DNA of 64,000 nt from Parietaria judaica (taxonomy: Eukaryota; Streptophyta; Magnoliopsida; Rosales; Urticaceae). Both the position numbers and the translations under genes were made by a program. The stretch lies in contig OX940870.1 in assembly GCA_954871525.1 (NCBI GenBank), positions 7,409,501-7,473,500 of the forward strand, given 5' to 3'. The notes under the pieces were generated by a model. It did not search any database. It was not told the DNA's origin and saw nothing but the letters and a program-made list of their open reading frames with translations. Below are positions 46,518 to 59,400 of this stretch, piece after piece. Numbering within the stretch: position 1 is the first letter of the stretch; the number at the start of each line of letters is the position of its first letter.

Positions 46518-47667
46518 CAAAAGATGGTTATCTACTATGATTTCTCTTAATATAATTATAGTTCTGATAAAAAAAGGAAAAAAGGTAAAGCTAGTTAGAT
46601 TATAATATTAATTAATACAGTTTTATTTAGTGGAGGTTCGTGCGTTGCAACTTGCAACAATTATGAAACTCATCTTTGTAAGTAAGCTTATTGTCAAACT
46701 AAATTAAGGTGATTGCTTGATTAAATTATGAATGATAAAACGTATGTTTGGCAACGATTACTTTAATTTCATTTATTATCGCCGCTAATACTGCTCAGTT
46801 TATGCTATTAAATACTCATTAACTCATCTCATAATAAGAACAAAATCTATACAATTTCATCCACAGTTAAAGGTAATGTATATTGAATGAAACCTATTTT
46901 ATTTATTTATATCTGTCACATGTATGAGTATCTTCTCACAATAGAAATTACATAAAAAGTTTGATAATTTCAACATCACAAGACTTTAGCTATTTTTTTT
47001 ATGAAGTATAAGACTTTAGATAAATTTCATTAAACTAATCTTTTAATTATTCAAAATAAATAAATAAAGTTAAGGGCTTCATTTATTAAATTTAAACTCA
47101 GCGAGCGTTGGTACTCATGATTACATTAATTAAAAACTGGAATAATGGGATGTTTTGAAGTTAATAAGTATTATTATTATTATTGTGCACTCTTGTAACG
47201 CAACACTCAAGTAATGGCACGTGTAACATAGCTCATCACATATGATTTATGACAATTGACAACCACATATTTCTCAACCTGTGGTTATTGATAAATAGTT
47301 TCTTTATTTAAAAATATATTAATATGTAATACGTATTTATATCAGTATATATATTAGAGGTTTATAAAGCCTAGAAGGCGGCAGTTAGCGGTTAGTCAGT
47401 TTGCATCAACTCCGAGTCTTCAACTGCTTTCTTCCATTAAACTAAAACCTCCTCTCGGTTTGAGACTAGGTCTTATGAGATGATATGTGCATATATAATT
47501 ATATATATATATATATTATAATATACATTTATACACAGACAGATAACGGGAGTCGTCAGGGACCCACAACTTTTTGTTTTTAAATAACTCAAACAACAGC
47601 CAATCATTGCTTGCCAACGCATGCACTCTTATCTCACCTAGCAAATTATTTATTCTGTTTGATTTAA
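46518..47667. other. AT-rich intergenic region
   Basis: No gene is seen; short TA runs, for example near 47498-47520. Confidence 0.5.
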
Positions 47668-47676
47668 TAAAAATAA
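47668..47676. repeat. 9-bp target-site duplication (left) of MULE MITE
   Basis: TAAAAATAA, repeated exactly at 47907-47915. Confidence 0.85.
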
Positions 47677-47906
47677 GCGTTCTCCAGAGTAATAGTCAAA
47701 TTGAAACATAAGTATAACAAAATAGTTAAATTTGAGTTAATTTTATAAACTAGCCAATTAATCATTTATAAAATTTTGGTTAATTTTGTAAACTAGTCAA
47801 ATTAGAAATTCACTTAAATAGTTAATTGGCTAGTTTACAAAATTAACCAAAATTTAGCTATTTTGCTAAACTTATGTTTCAATTTGGCTATTTGGTGCAA
47901 TTTCTT
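47677..47906. mobile_element. 230-bp Mutator-type MITE, copy 4 of the family
   Basis: Almost entirely inverted repeat. Both arms share AAATTGAAACATAAGT, AACAAAATAG(T/C)TAAAT and TTTTATAAACTAGCCAATTA or close variants. The exact 9-bp TSD TAAAAATAA flanks it. The ends match the larger copies at 4502, 19398 and 45034; this copy has no cargo. Confidence 0.88.
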
Positions 47907-47915
47907 TAAAAATAA
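47907..47915. repeat. 9-bp target-site duplication (right)
   Basis: TAAAAATAA, identical to 47668-47676. Confidence 0.85.
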
Positions 47916-48191
47916 TTGCTTCAAAAATATCTCAAGTTTTTCAAAATAACTATAGATTTCCATTATGTTGATTAACGTCTAAATCTTAGATTTAATTTAA
48001 TACTCAAATATGAAGTATACACATATAAATAAATGATTTAACATTAATGAAGAAATTTAACCGTAATTAAAATTTTACGATCTTAGATATTTAATAAGCA
48101 CAATTAAAAATTCAAAAGTATATTACACTATTTTAGATATTTTTAGATATTTTATTGTTATTATTTTATTTTCGGTTAAAAAGAAACATGC

Positions 48192-48227
<36 letters not shown>

Positions 48228-48244
48228 AGAACGGATTTCGCCGA

Positions 48245-48570
48245 TATCTACAAGAAAACAGGGTATCAGAGACTAATTTTTTAGTCTCCAATACCTAAAA
48301 AATAGTCTCAGATGAGTATCCGAGACTGAATTTTAGTCTCCTAGGTTAGTCTTGGATACCTAGTCCCGAATACTACTATCAAGGACTAAAAATCAGTCTA
48401 CTCTCGGATACACTTTAATATTTGTGATTATGAACTAGTCTCAGATACATCATTTTTCAGTCCTTAATAAGGTCGGTCGAGAACTCGTATTTAGTCACTG
48501 ATAAGCCTTTTGTAAGACTAATTATTAGTCTTAAATACATTTCGAATTTAGTCTCGAATATTATGTTTAG
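48245..48570. mobile_element. CACTA-like (En/Spm) terminal segment
   Basis: CTACAAGAAAACAGGG near 48249 matches the interior of the CACTACAAGAAAA terminus, with the first bases changed. It is followed by many copies in both directions of a short motif (GAGACTAA, TTTAGTCTC, ATCCGAGACTGA), as in CACTA subterminal repeats. The other end was not identified, so this is a fragment or a diverged non-autonomous element. Confidence 0.55.
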
Positions 48571-51500
48571 GGAGTGATGTTGATATCTATACGAGCCAAG
48601 ACAATCCGTACACGAGACCACCGTAGATGTAAATTGCATATAGTAGACGAAAAAGAAGAAGAAGAAAAAAAAAACAGAACGAGCATGCCCACCCATATTT
48701 TATCTGTAACAATCAGCCCACACCGATCACATCTGAGAAATTCATGCATAATACTAAATTGATCAATAGGCTTTAAGATTGGTTAATATTGGAATTGGAC
48801 TATATTATTATTCATGATAAAAACGACAAATTTCAATAGCCACCCTATTTGACCCTAGTGATGTCTAATTAGTTTATGCGTATAGAATAATATAAATATC
48901 GTAATATATGTTTGTCTATCATTTCTAAACTATGTATGTATATATATATATATATAAAAAAAAAAAAATCTAAACTATATCAAAGTTTTGGTTGTGTTCC
49001 TTTCCTCTGTTTAGACTTTAGACTTGACGTATTATGTATGAAATTTGCAGCAAATGTTCTCAAAGTTGTCAATTTCTTATAAATAAATTTTAGACTATTT
49101 TTTGCAGCTAAATAGGTTTTTGCCATGACAGTCAAATGAAAGCCACGCGACACTTCAAAGTCAACAGTAATTGTTTGTTATAAAATACTATCGTTAATGA
49201 TTTTAGCCGCAAAAAATAAATTTAAGAACTTATTTATAAGACATGGGAAGCTAGATTTTTAGCCACAAATTTTCTTATTATTTAATATACAGTTTATATA
49301 TACATTATTTCCTCATTACAAGTTTTATTCGTTTTGAGACGCGTATTAATTTTGCGAGGAATAAAAGATATTTCCCATTTTTAGCGTCAAAATTTTGAAG
49401 TGCATACCTAGTCAAATGTAATATTTATTTGAAATTGTATTTTATTTTATTTTGTGCACTGAGTCAAAGCAATTATTGGAGAGCGCATAATTAATATAGT
49501 CTGATAATTAAAGCTTGTTGAGTCGATACATTTTGTATTAAATTGTGTAATGAGTGTGACCTACACATAACGCGCTTAATTAGTTCATATTTTGCAATGT
49601 TCACTTTTGATATTATTGAAAATTAGGAATAACTTTTTGAATTTATAGATTTGATAAGAGCAGTGTTTATAATAACTATTTGGTTGGAATTTATAGATTT
49701 GCAATGTTCACTTTTGATATTATTGGTTTCTAATTTATAATAATGTTTACTACATTGTCGTTTTTCACCTGTAACGCACCCAAGCCATTCTCCTCCTTCT
49801 TTAAGAATAAGCCTTCTGTCTTGTAAGTAAATAGAAGTAAAACTTCCATTGTACCATCATATTCATATATAATTATATATATATATATATATATATGATA
49901 TTAGATATTTTCGGACATAAATTAATAAATTTACGCGTAATGACTCAAATATCCACTAATTCGGCGTTGTATTAAAGAGTTGACATACCCTAATATATAA
50001 CGACGTCAGGTAGCCTAGTGGTTGACATTTACTGTCATTAAAAAAATAATAATGATAAAAAAATGATGATTTAGTTTTTGAAAAGAGCATCCGTATTAGT
50101 TTTTGAAATATAAATTATAATTTAAATGCGATAATGCACGGAGTGCTCGTGTGAAGGTATTCTTCTGTGTGCTAAATTAATAAGTATTTTCTTATATATA
50201 TAAAGTGACAACAGAATCCAGTTCACATATATAATACATTTACAATGGATATATATTTTATCGCTTAAATGATCCCAAAAAGGCTATAATTAGACTTAAT
50301 ATATTCTCTTGTGATTAGAAATAATTAATTGATAAATAAAGTAAAAGATAAATCCTAAATTAGGAAACACGTTCTATACTTAGTTCTATACTTAGCTTAA
50401 TGGTAACTCCACTGCATGATTAAAGAACATGGAAAGCTCAGCAGTAAATGTTTGGCGACGGTGCAAGCTTGCGATACCGTCACCGAGAGCAAGGAAGCAT
50501 ATAAAGCACCAGTTGAAATTGCAGGATATTATCGATTCTCACTCTTGGATTTGCATGTAAAGAGATTAAACACATTAGACAAATTATTGTTAATCTCGTG
50601 TTTCTTTATATATCTTTAGATTAAAGACATTTTGCGCACTTGTGCACAACTGCAAGAAGTAATCTCCAGAAGCAAATGCGGAAAAAAAATCCGTATAATA
50701 AAGTATCTTCTCATGATCGATGATGCGAGAATAAGCGCGTTAAACGACGCATTTGCACGTAATAATGATTTTCAGATCAAATGATGTGTTACAAGCTGAA
50801 TTACGGTTTTCTTGAATCTTAACTATAGTTTGTCTTTTATTATTTAGCTATCAAGGGTTAACGGTGATAAATATATTTAATTGTAGCGATATATTATAGA
50901 CCGTATTTTTTTAAAATAAAAATTATACTCAAATTTTAGTATACTGAGGATTTGGAAGGTATTTTTGAGACATTGGGTACAATCAAACGACAATAGAGTA
51001 AATTCGAGTATATTCAAGTTGCAATAAAGTAAAACTTAGACACGAGGGTTTACCTCCTTAATTATTGAGTACAATTTAGTCATCTACCATCATTTATCCT
51101 TACTTTTTTACTTTTTATTTAAATAGAATACTTGCTTTCGACTTATATTAAGATTCCTTGAAAGGTTTTATTTGATTGATAAGCCTTAAGAAAACGTTTA
51201 AATGTTATATTTCATTGATGGTAAAGAAATGAATAAACAATTCAACCGTCTCTGAATTTTCTCATTCAGAGTTACATTTCAAGAAGAAGAGGGTTGGGAT
51301 TTATTCGATCATTCGTAGATAAATAAATAAAAATACATCTAAAGTAAGTTGAAAAAACAAATAAGTGTTACAAAAAGTATGTGTATCTGCGTCAAAATAC
51401 ATTGCCAAAGGAGCCGATCAATGGAGCAAAATACCCTAAAAAGTATGTGTATTCTATCCTTCCCATTCCATCATGCGTAGTGCCAATTTTCTGAGAGGAG

Positions 51501-52860
51501 CCGATCAATGGAGCAAAGTACCCTAAAAAAAAGGTCCTAATTTTTTTACCAAAATCCACCCAGATCTTGCAGCCCCTGACGATGGCGACGATGACTCGAG
51601 CGGCGAAGAGAGAGACGAGCGGGATGACTTCCGGCGAGGAAGGAGTGTGAGTCGAAGGTCAACGCAACCCCAAACTCGCTCTCACTACCGAGTACGTACC
51701 ACAATCTGTCAATCCACCAGGAATTCGATTGTTAGCATAGTTGAAATGAAACGGTCAAACCTTTGAATGAGTATGACTAAGCTACCATTTCTATCATGTA
51801 CTTGTTTTATTCACTGGACACAGTTTATATTACAATAACACGCACGTGTGACACGTGTAAAATAATACTATTAAAAACTTTTATCAATTTCTGATTCATA
51901 TTGCATGCATGCATGCCCATGTCATGAAGCTTAAACTCGCCTAGGTTTATTTTCATCGAATCAAGAGTTTAGGGCTTAAAAACTGAAAAGAAAAAGAAAT
52001 AGAAAAAGAAAAAACGATAAATTTTGGATTAAACGACGCGTGAAGAATCGTGTTCGTCAAAATAAATGTAATATCTAGTTGAAAGTGACTCCTGTGGCAG
52101 TACATGAGTGCCGTCTTAAGTTATAAACTCATATATTGTTTACTTTAGTTAAAAGTAAATTAGATTTTTACCTCACTCACTTTCATCTTTTTTTTTAGTA
52201 TCCTTAAATATTTATAATTTTATAGAAACTCTAGGCCCAGCCCAGTTACAAAATCTGCTTCTCGGCCTTTTCTACACAAAAATGACCACAGCCCAATTGA
52301 TCAAACTCATATAACACAATTCATATATGTTTGTCTTTGTCTCCTATTAAAAAAAAAAAAATATCGTATGTATTTTTTAATCCAAATTTCAAATTTTATA
52401 TTTGAACTACAAGTTAGATTGATGTTGAACACGCGATCCGATGAATGATCAATGCGATTTTTTAATATATATTTAAAAAAAATCATTAAGATCGTTTTTG
52501 TATTAGAATAATTATCACAAGTAGTTGCTATGCTTGGACGATCGGGTTGGGGGTTCATAATTGCTATGCTTGGAAGAATGGGCTTTGGCTCAAGAATTCT
52601 AGATGTGGATCGCGATTGCATCTCTAAGCCGGTATTTTCCGTCGTCATTAACAGAAGGACAAGGAGACTAGAGACCCCGAAAAGAGGACTTAGATAAGGG
52701 CGTTGTTGACGTGGTTTCGCACGCCAACGGTCGAGTGTATTGCGAATGGGATTTCGATTCGAATGTGCTAAGATTTTTGTGGATCCTGACCTCCGCGTCG
52801 TCAATACTATCAATGATGACACGCGAAATTGGAGAACGAAGAAAACAAATAAAACACCAG
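48571..52860. other. Long AT-rich intergenic region
   Basis: No gene can be supported. It holds an inverted repeat (49077-49242), TA runs (48937-48956, 49875-49897), isolated A-box-like motifs (50010, 50393) without B boxes, an imperfect local duplication around 51375-51530, and a short GC-rich patch (51560-51660) with a small open frame from 51583. The frame at 50416-50619 reads MIKEHGKLSSKCLATVQACD, which I do not recognise. Confidence 0.45.
49077..49242. repeat. Inverted repeat, probable small MITE
   Basis: Left arm TTATAAATAAATTTTAGACT then ATTTTTTGCAGCTAAA; right arm in reverse complement CTTATAAATAAGTTCTTAAA then TTTATTTTTTGCGGCTAAAA. The arms are about 37-43 bp around an 85-bp centre. 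I did not find a TSD. Confidence 0.6.
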
Positions 52861-53600
52861 AGTTTTTTTAGAGAGGTTCGTCCCAATGCGGTAGTTGACT
52901 ACGTCCTCTGTACGTTTATTGCTTAAAAAGATTGATCAATCGGAACCACAAGCCAATTCCTGATCGATCGAAAATGAAAGAAAAACGCTCTGAAGATATG
53001 AACTCTCAAGACTCTTTTCTCTCAAATGTGGATGCTTGCGTGCGTGCGTGTAGAAGGGCTGCCTTCTTGCTTTTATAGACGTCTGGCTTCTGCCCGCTGG
53101 AGGTGGTCGTTGGTAGTGGCTTCGAGTTCGGGGCTTGACTTGCTGCCGAGCTGACACGTGGGCCATGTCTTGCGAGATTGTCGTAGTAGTGGACCTTGAC
53201 TGGTCGTTGTGGGGTTTGAATTCAGGTCGTGGCGGTTTTTCTGGTCAGTCTTCGGAAGTTTGAATTGAAGTGGCTGACCAGGTATGCTCGTGCTTGAACG
53301 TAGGGCTCTTTTCTGCTCGAGGGTTTTTATTCGACTTCTGCTCGGATCCCTTTTGAGACAATCAGTCCGGGAGGAGCTTTGGGTGTTGGTTTTAACCAAG
53401 CGTTTGAAGTGAGATTTTGAGTTCTGTTCGGATTCTTCCTTTGGAACTCTGTTCGGACTTCTTTTGAGCTTATTCTACTCGGGTGAACATCGTGCCTTCT
53501 AGGCTTTTAGCTTTGCTCGGGCCCAAACACGATCAAGTGACTAGTGGGCTTTTGGGCCTTGTATTTCACAAGCCCAATTTCGTATGAATATTTTTAATAT
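52861..53600 (-). repeat. Possible degenerate LTR fragment
   Basis: On minus, TATAAAAGCAAGAAGGC (about 53069-53085) looks like an LTR promoter TATA, preceded by a GC-richer U3-like stretch to about 53600. No paired LTR or TSD was found. The open minus frame 53399-53073 is Arg/Ser/Thr-rich and unrecognised. Low certainty. Confidence 0.25.
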
Positions 53601-53636
53601 ACTCAAAACTTAGGTCAAACAATTTAATCTTTAAAT

Positions 53637-54130
53637 TTGATTAATGACCTCACAATTCCAATTTATGGAACGAATTTGCACATCAACAAGTGTCCTCTTT
53701 CACCCTATCTTTGTCTTGAATGTGCGGAGGGGTTTTCCGCCCTCATCCGAGTCCTCAAACATCTCCGACTCCCCTCCACTACCATCAATGATATCCATAA
53801 ACGCATCGCCCAGTTTTGGTGGGGGGTACGGACGATAAGCAGAGAGCTTCTTGCAAGGCCAAAGGTGGAGGATGGCCTTGGGTTTAAAGATATCGGAGAT
53901 TTTAACTGCGCTATTATTGGTCGGTTCACATGGAGGATCATTCAACATCCGGTTTAATGGCTTGGATTCCCAAGGCGAAGTATTTCCCGGCATCCTCGGT
54001 GCTCGATCTTGAATGTAAGCCCCATTTTTCATTTATTTGTAAAAGTCTATGTTGGGGACGAGATTTGGTTCATCGTAGACTTAGGTGGCAAGTTACCAAA
54101 TTAAGCTCTCTGTGTTTGTCGCAAATGTTA
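53637..54130 (+). pseudogene. L1-type LINE ORF2 fragment (reverse transcriptase C-terminal side)
   Basis: The frame contains CPLSPYLCLECAEGFSALI (the plant LINE QGCPLSPYLF-LCAEGFSALI motif). It then jumps, after an apparent deletion, to INDIHKRIAQFWWG, followed by RPKVEDGLGFKDIGDFNCAI and FTWRII. A second frame continues with KAKYFPASSVLDLECKPHFSF and WGRDLVHRRLRWQV. These are consecutive plant LINE landmarks, so this is a decayed 5'-truncated copy with an internal deletion and a frameshift. No functional product is possible. Confidence 0.78.
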
Positions 54131-54184
54131 TATGTTAGTACAAAATCCCAAAATTTGTACTCCGTGGCCGCGCTTTTTCCCTAG

Positions 54185-55202
54185 AAACAATGCTTGATGA
54201 GAGAAATTTTATTTCTTTTTTTCGGTTGCTTGCTCTATGAGCAGGTTTGAGCCACGGTTCTAGTTGTGCTTGTGTATGAGCGATAATGCAATGATCCTCA
54301 TGAATTCTATACCGGCCCGATTTCAGTTTCTGTAATTCGTTAAATACTGTAACTATTACAATAAAAAAATAGTTATTAAGAGCAGTGAAATACCCCGGCC
54401 CCTTTTCAACCCGGTCTGGGCCCTAAAACCGAGTCTTTTGTCCAAAAATTGAAATAGGCCTAGATCAGTTTCAGCCGGTAACAAAAATATTAGCCTCTAC
54501 TAATATGAATTTATGGATCCTTACTAAGTACATATACTTATGGAGCAAGCACAGCAGTGGGTTATAAAGACCGAAGGAACATCCACACTCGCAGGAATTG
54601 CTAGTCCACAAAACAAATTTAATTTCGACGGTCAGAAAAATCGAAACCAGTGATCACCTTAATTGACAGAAGAATCTTTATCAGATAAGATGGCCAATTT
54701 GGATATTTTCCTAGTCACATAATTGTATTTACATATTTACTTAATATTATATATAGTTATACTTATATCACTAAAAAAATATTTATATTCAAAGTAGTAA
54801 AATTGCACGTCCAAATAAATAACTGCATTGAAAACCATTACTTTCAGATATCACCATCGAACGTAAATTTTGACTATCCACTAAAAAAAGTAAATTTTGA
54901 AAAATAAAACTTCGAACTTTTTACCAAATATAAACGTCATGGGTATGTAAAACAAAATTCTCTTCTTTAATTATAGGTATAAACAATAATGACCTAATTA
55001 AAAAGTCATTAGAAGAAAGCAGGTGCAAAAATTAAATATTCTCTTTCGCCATCTAACCCAATGGAAAATTACAAATACAGCCCTATCCTTCCCGGTATGA
55101 TCCAAACAAAAAGAAAGACAAACGAGTTTCACGTCATCACGTGACCATCACGTGGAACCCCACACGTAGACCTACCCCAAAGGCTTTACTCCACCACCAC
55201 CA
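54185..55202. other. Intergenic region 3' of D14
   Basis: AT-rich DNA with no supportable gene; the D14 3' UTR should occupy the right part. Confidence 0.5.
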
Positions 55203-56352
55203 CTACCTGGTGAGCGCTCGCCGGAGCTTGAGGGCGAAGAGCGAGGGCGCGCTCAGGTGCGGTAAATGGCCCTCGGTGTCGAGCTTCTCGACGGTGTTGT
55301 GGCCGCCGAGGTGCTCCTGGAGGTACGTGGCCACCGAGGCGGGCACGGAGGCGTCCTTGGCCGTCTGCATTATGCAGCACGGCACCTTCACCAGGCCGAG
55401 CACGCCCCGGAGGTCGCTGCTGAAGACGGTGCGGGACACGAAGAGCGTGATGTCCGGGCGCATGTTGAAGAGCGTGCGGCTGAACTCGCGCACGGCTGCG
55501 GGGACGTCGGCCCCCACGGAGAGCGGGGCGAAGCCGCTCACCCAGGCCTCGTAGTTGGACTCCATTGCGGTGAACACTTTCTCGATCTCTTCCTGCTCGA
55601 AGCCTCCGTGGTAGTCCTTCGCGTTCAGAAACCTGTTCCGGCCCAATTCGATTCCGATTTGTTATGCAGTTTTACGTGAAAATTCAATTTGAGAAACGGA
55701 AAAATGATAATAATACAATTGTAAAGTGTCCAATTACACAAAAAGGACGGACTCTGGAATCCGGGACGAGACGAATTAGTCCGATCCCTCCGGTTCGGGC
55801 CAGACTAACTAACCAGTTCCGGATCAAAATTCAATTTTACGCCACACTGAGAGTCCCCGAATCGGTCCGACTAATCAAACCGATTCGGGGCCCTGGCCAC
55901 ACGCCTTATCATGGGTATATTAATCCGAAATTCGGAAAGTTGAATTCTGAGTCCGAATTGAAATTTTGTTACCTGGGGGAGGCACCGACGAGGACTAGCT
56001 TGGTGAAGAGGTCAGGGCGGCGGATGGCGGCGAGGATCCCGATCATGGCGGAGACAGAGTGGCCGACGTAGAAGCAGCGGTCAACACGCAGAGCGTCGAG
56101 GATGGCGAGCAGGTCGTCGACGAAGGCGTCCAGCGTGGTGTAGCGGCGGAAGTCGAAGTGGTCGGGGTTGACACTGCCGGCGCAGACCAAGTCGTAGAGG
56201 ATGACGCGGTAGCCGGCGGTGAAGTAGGGGAGGATGCGCTGCCAGACGGACTGGTCGGTGCCGAAGCCGTGGGCGAGGACGAGGGTCCGATCGCCCGACC
56301 CGAGGACCCGGACGTTGAGAGCCTGGAGGATCATGTTGCTGTTGTTTCCCAT
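55203..56352 (-). CDS. D14: Strigolactone receptor DWARF14 (alpha/beta hydrolase)
   Basis: D14 binds and hydrolyses strigolactones and then recruits the F-box protein MAX2/D3 and SMXL/D53 repressors to control shoot branching. Two exons, 56352-55973 and 55632-55203, join in frame to 269 residues (D14 proteins are about 267); the 340-bp intron follows ...GASPR. Catalytic triad seen: Ser99 in GHSVSAM, Asp220 in TAKDAS, His249 in EGHLPHL. The oxyanion region is [10 protein letters not shown]. The D14-specific stretch [20 protein letters not shown] separates it from KAI2 (which has DNMGAGTTNP), and the lid helices include [20 protein letters not shown]. The high GC content yields long spurious frames opposite. 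Nothing is broken in the coding sequence. Confidence 0.95.
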
Positions 56353-56427
56353 TCGCTGGTAGATGAGAGAAGAGGAGACTTGGTTGTTTATTGGGTGGGT
56401 TGGGCAGTTAAGTGTGTGTGCCCATTT

Positions 56428-56436
56428 CTATTTATA
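56428..56436 (-). promoter_or_regulatory. D14 TATA box
   Basis: TATAAATAG on minus, 76 nt before the ATG, allowing a leader of about 45-50 nt. Confidence 0.6.
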
Positions 56437-59400
56437 ATGGGAAAGCTAGTACCTTTGTTTGAATATTGAGTTTTCTTTGTGTGTGTGTGAGTGTTAGATT
56501 TTATTTATTTTATATTTGTATTTTTATTTGTGAGTGGCACGATTTGCACGAATGGAGGGCAGTTGAAAATGGATAATGTGTATTTTTTTTTTTGTGGGAG
56601 ATGTTTTGGTTTCTAAAAATGTTTGATTGGCATTTGGCACTTGATGTTTGCTCGCTTTAGGCCTTGCGTAAGACAACACTGCTCCATCAGTAAACTCGCA
56701 TTATCCTTCCAATTAGGGTTGAACTTAAAAAACCGTTAGCTGAAATTTTTCACTTAAACTGCAAATTTAAATTGAAATAGGATTTTCAGTTTTGATATGA
56801 CCGTATACTTGTTTATATATGTTTTATTGTTAATAATCATATGTTTATCAACATCGGAAATCTTTTTTACCCACTCGTCCGTCTAACAAGTATTAGATGG
56901 CAATACATTTTTAAAGGTAAGAACTTAAATATTAAAACTTGTTGTTATCAGTCATCTTTTTATTTATCACTTTCCGTTTCATGTTATATGGCCTTATAAG
57001 AATTCTATTGGTGTTACTTATGTATTTTGAGATTTCATTATTTTTTTGTATAATAGTAATGTGTAGTGAATTTTAAAAACGGTAAATGTGATCAAAGAAA
57101 TCCAATTATACCCAATTATACAGTAGACACAGTTTTCATCTTTTAAAATAGAGTATCAATTTTCATTTTAAAAAATCAAAATGCAATATTTGATATATTA
57201 TTTATCAAATACCACACTTAATACTCGTTTGTTCCTCCGAAAAGATATGAACATTTTTTTTTCAGACTTTAAAGCAGCTAATGAGTCCATTAAATTTTAG
57301 ATGAAATTTGTGAAAGTCATCTTTTAATTATAGGTTTTTTTTTTCTTTTTCTGGATATTAGTTGGGTTGGTGGTTTGTTTCTTTGACTTGAAAAATGTCT
57401 TTTTATCTTTATCTTCTTTAGTGAGGATTGAAGAATCGCACGTGATAAAAGAATTGTGGCAAGAAAGTAAATTGGTCACACCACAATGTACGGCCTCATG
57501 GGATTATTATTTTTTACTACACATCATTATCAGTATGTATCTGCCTTGATCCCATAATTACTACTTATCCATTTCTCATTGGTCTTAGAAGACATGTGTG
57601 GTATGGTTTTCATGTAGAAACAAGTGTTAAAAGTGGAAATTTATCAAAGCGCAAATAAATAGTATTATTTATTATTTATCTCTTTGGTAGAAGAAATTCA
57701 CGAGGGAGAATACAATAAAATAAAATAAAAATATAAAAAAAAATTGGTGAATTGAAAATGAATTAGTACCAAGATGAACGAGTTTCTTGGTCAGAAGCAT
57801 ATCTATATATATAAAAAATATATTATTATTATTTCGTCACGATCTTATGATGAAGATATTAAGTCTTTATTTTGAGTATCCGGAAATGATAATCTAAGCA
57901 AGTGAATGAGAGTAATAGCTCGTTATATTAGGCGGGTCCGAGAGGGTATCTCGACAATAATGAGAGTACCGAGCCTGCACCCGAGGACACCTATTGGATC
58001 TTGATTTTTATTTTATTTTATTTTATTAAAAACGACTTAAGCTTCTATCGTGAAAAACATTACTTCCACAAAGAAAAGTGACTACGGAGGGCGTTGGAGC
58101 AGTGTAAGGTCCACTGCATTTCCGACATGTAGGGTTCGTCTACTATGATCGGTTGGCCCGATGAAAACTGTAGGAAATGCCCTTAATCAGGATGAAATAA
58201 ATCGAACTCATGAGCTTATGCCGGAAATATGTTTAACAATGATGGTTATTTACCAATAAACATGTTAATTAAATAAATATTTTAATTAAGATACAAAATT
58301 TAGCCAGCATCGAGGAACTCGAAAGGAGTTAGGATTTATCTTTTACCTAAGATCAATGTATCTATCTCTAAGCAAGCAGTTGCCTATATTCTATTATACA
58401 TTGAAAGTAGAGCTTAAAAATCAAAGGAAAACGTTAAGTCTGAAAACATTCCAACACAAACTAAGCTTGTCTAATCCACTAACCCAGGAAGCCCACTTCG
58501 TGAGTTTTGTTCCCTTCGACGCTCCAAAGCAAACAAGCCACAAAACGCCAACAAACGACACGCGTTTAGAAGCGCACATGAATCACACAACTCCAGTCTT
58601 CCTCATTTTCTCTTCTTCTTACATTTAATTTTGCTCATGGATATTATTTATTTTATTGTTTTTTTATTAAATATTTTTGAGGGTGTCACAACCTATATCA
58701 CACACACTTATGGTCCTTCTACGCAACAAAAATAAATACATGGCTCTTCGTAAAGATAGAGAAGCATAAAGTAGTTGCACACTCTCACTGTTCTCTTATC
58801 TTTTTTTTTTTTTTATATATATAATTATTTTTATCATAAGCTTTTGTACACAAGCGATGTTCAATGATAGCGACCAATTCTAAAGTTACGATCATGAAGA
58901 ACAACACGACTTTCAAATTTGAACCAGCAAAACAAATATTCAAATTAAAATATCTCATCTATTACGATTTAAAGATTCTTTCTAAATTGTGCAAATTATG
59001 CAAATTGCATTTGCAACCACATTCTTTTAAAATTGAAATTAATGCGTTTCCCTTTTTTTTTTATATCACGTAACCACTTATAATCTTTACACGTAAGTGT
59101 ATTAAAAGGTTATCAAGTTTTTGCACTATAATTTTCATCTTTAATTAATTTATTTATTTGGACAAAGTAACTTGGTCTTTGTGACATTTCGAGTAGAATG
59201 ATTAAAAATACGAAATTAACATAAAAGCTGTACAAGTCAAAATATTGTGCACCATGTATATGCGTCAAATTATTACAACCATATATTTCGTATTAAAAAT
59301 TTAAGAAGTAAGTCTTGCACCACAATACCTTTAAAGAATGACGTGTTATATCAATAAGCGACAAAAAGTGTTTAATTTAATGTATCTTTTATTATTTTTT

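Noticed and set aside
50005..50045. A-box-like GGTAGCCTAGTGG
   Set aside because: No B box follows and no fold forms; at most a worn SINE head.
50385..50620. Open frame at 50416-50619 after TAGCTTAATGG
   Set aside because: No recognisable domain and no supporting splice or promoter context; I cannot call it a gene.
51400..51425. TGCCAAAGGAG resembling the start of miR399
   Set aside because: Only the first 11 bases match, the following bases differ, no stem-loop was seen, and the phrase recurs in a local duplication (GGAGCCGATCAATGGAGCAAA).
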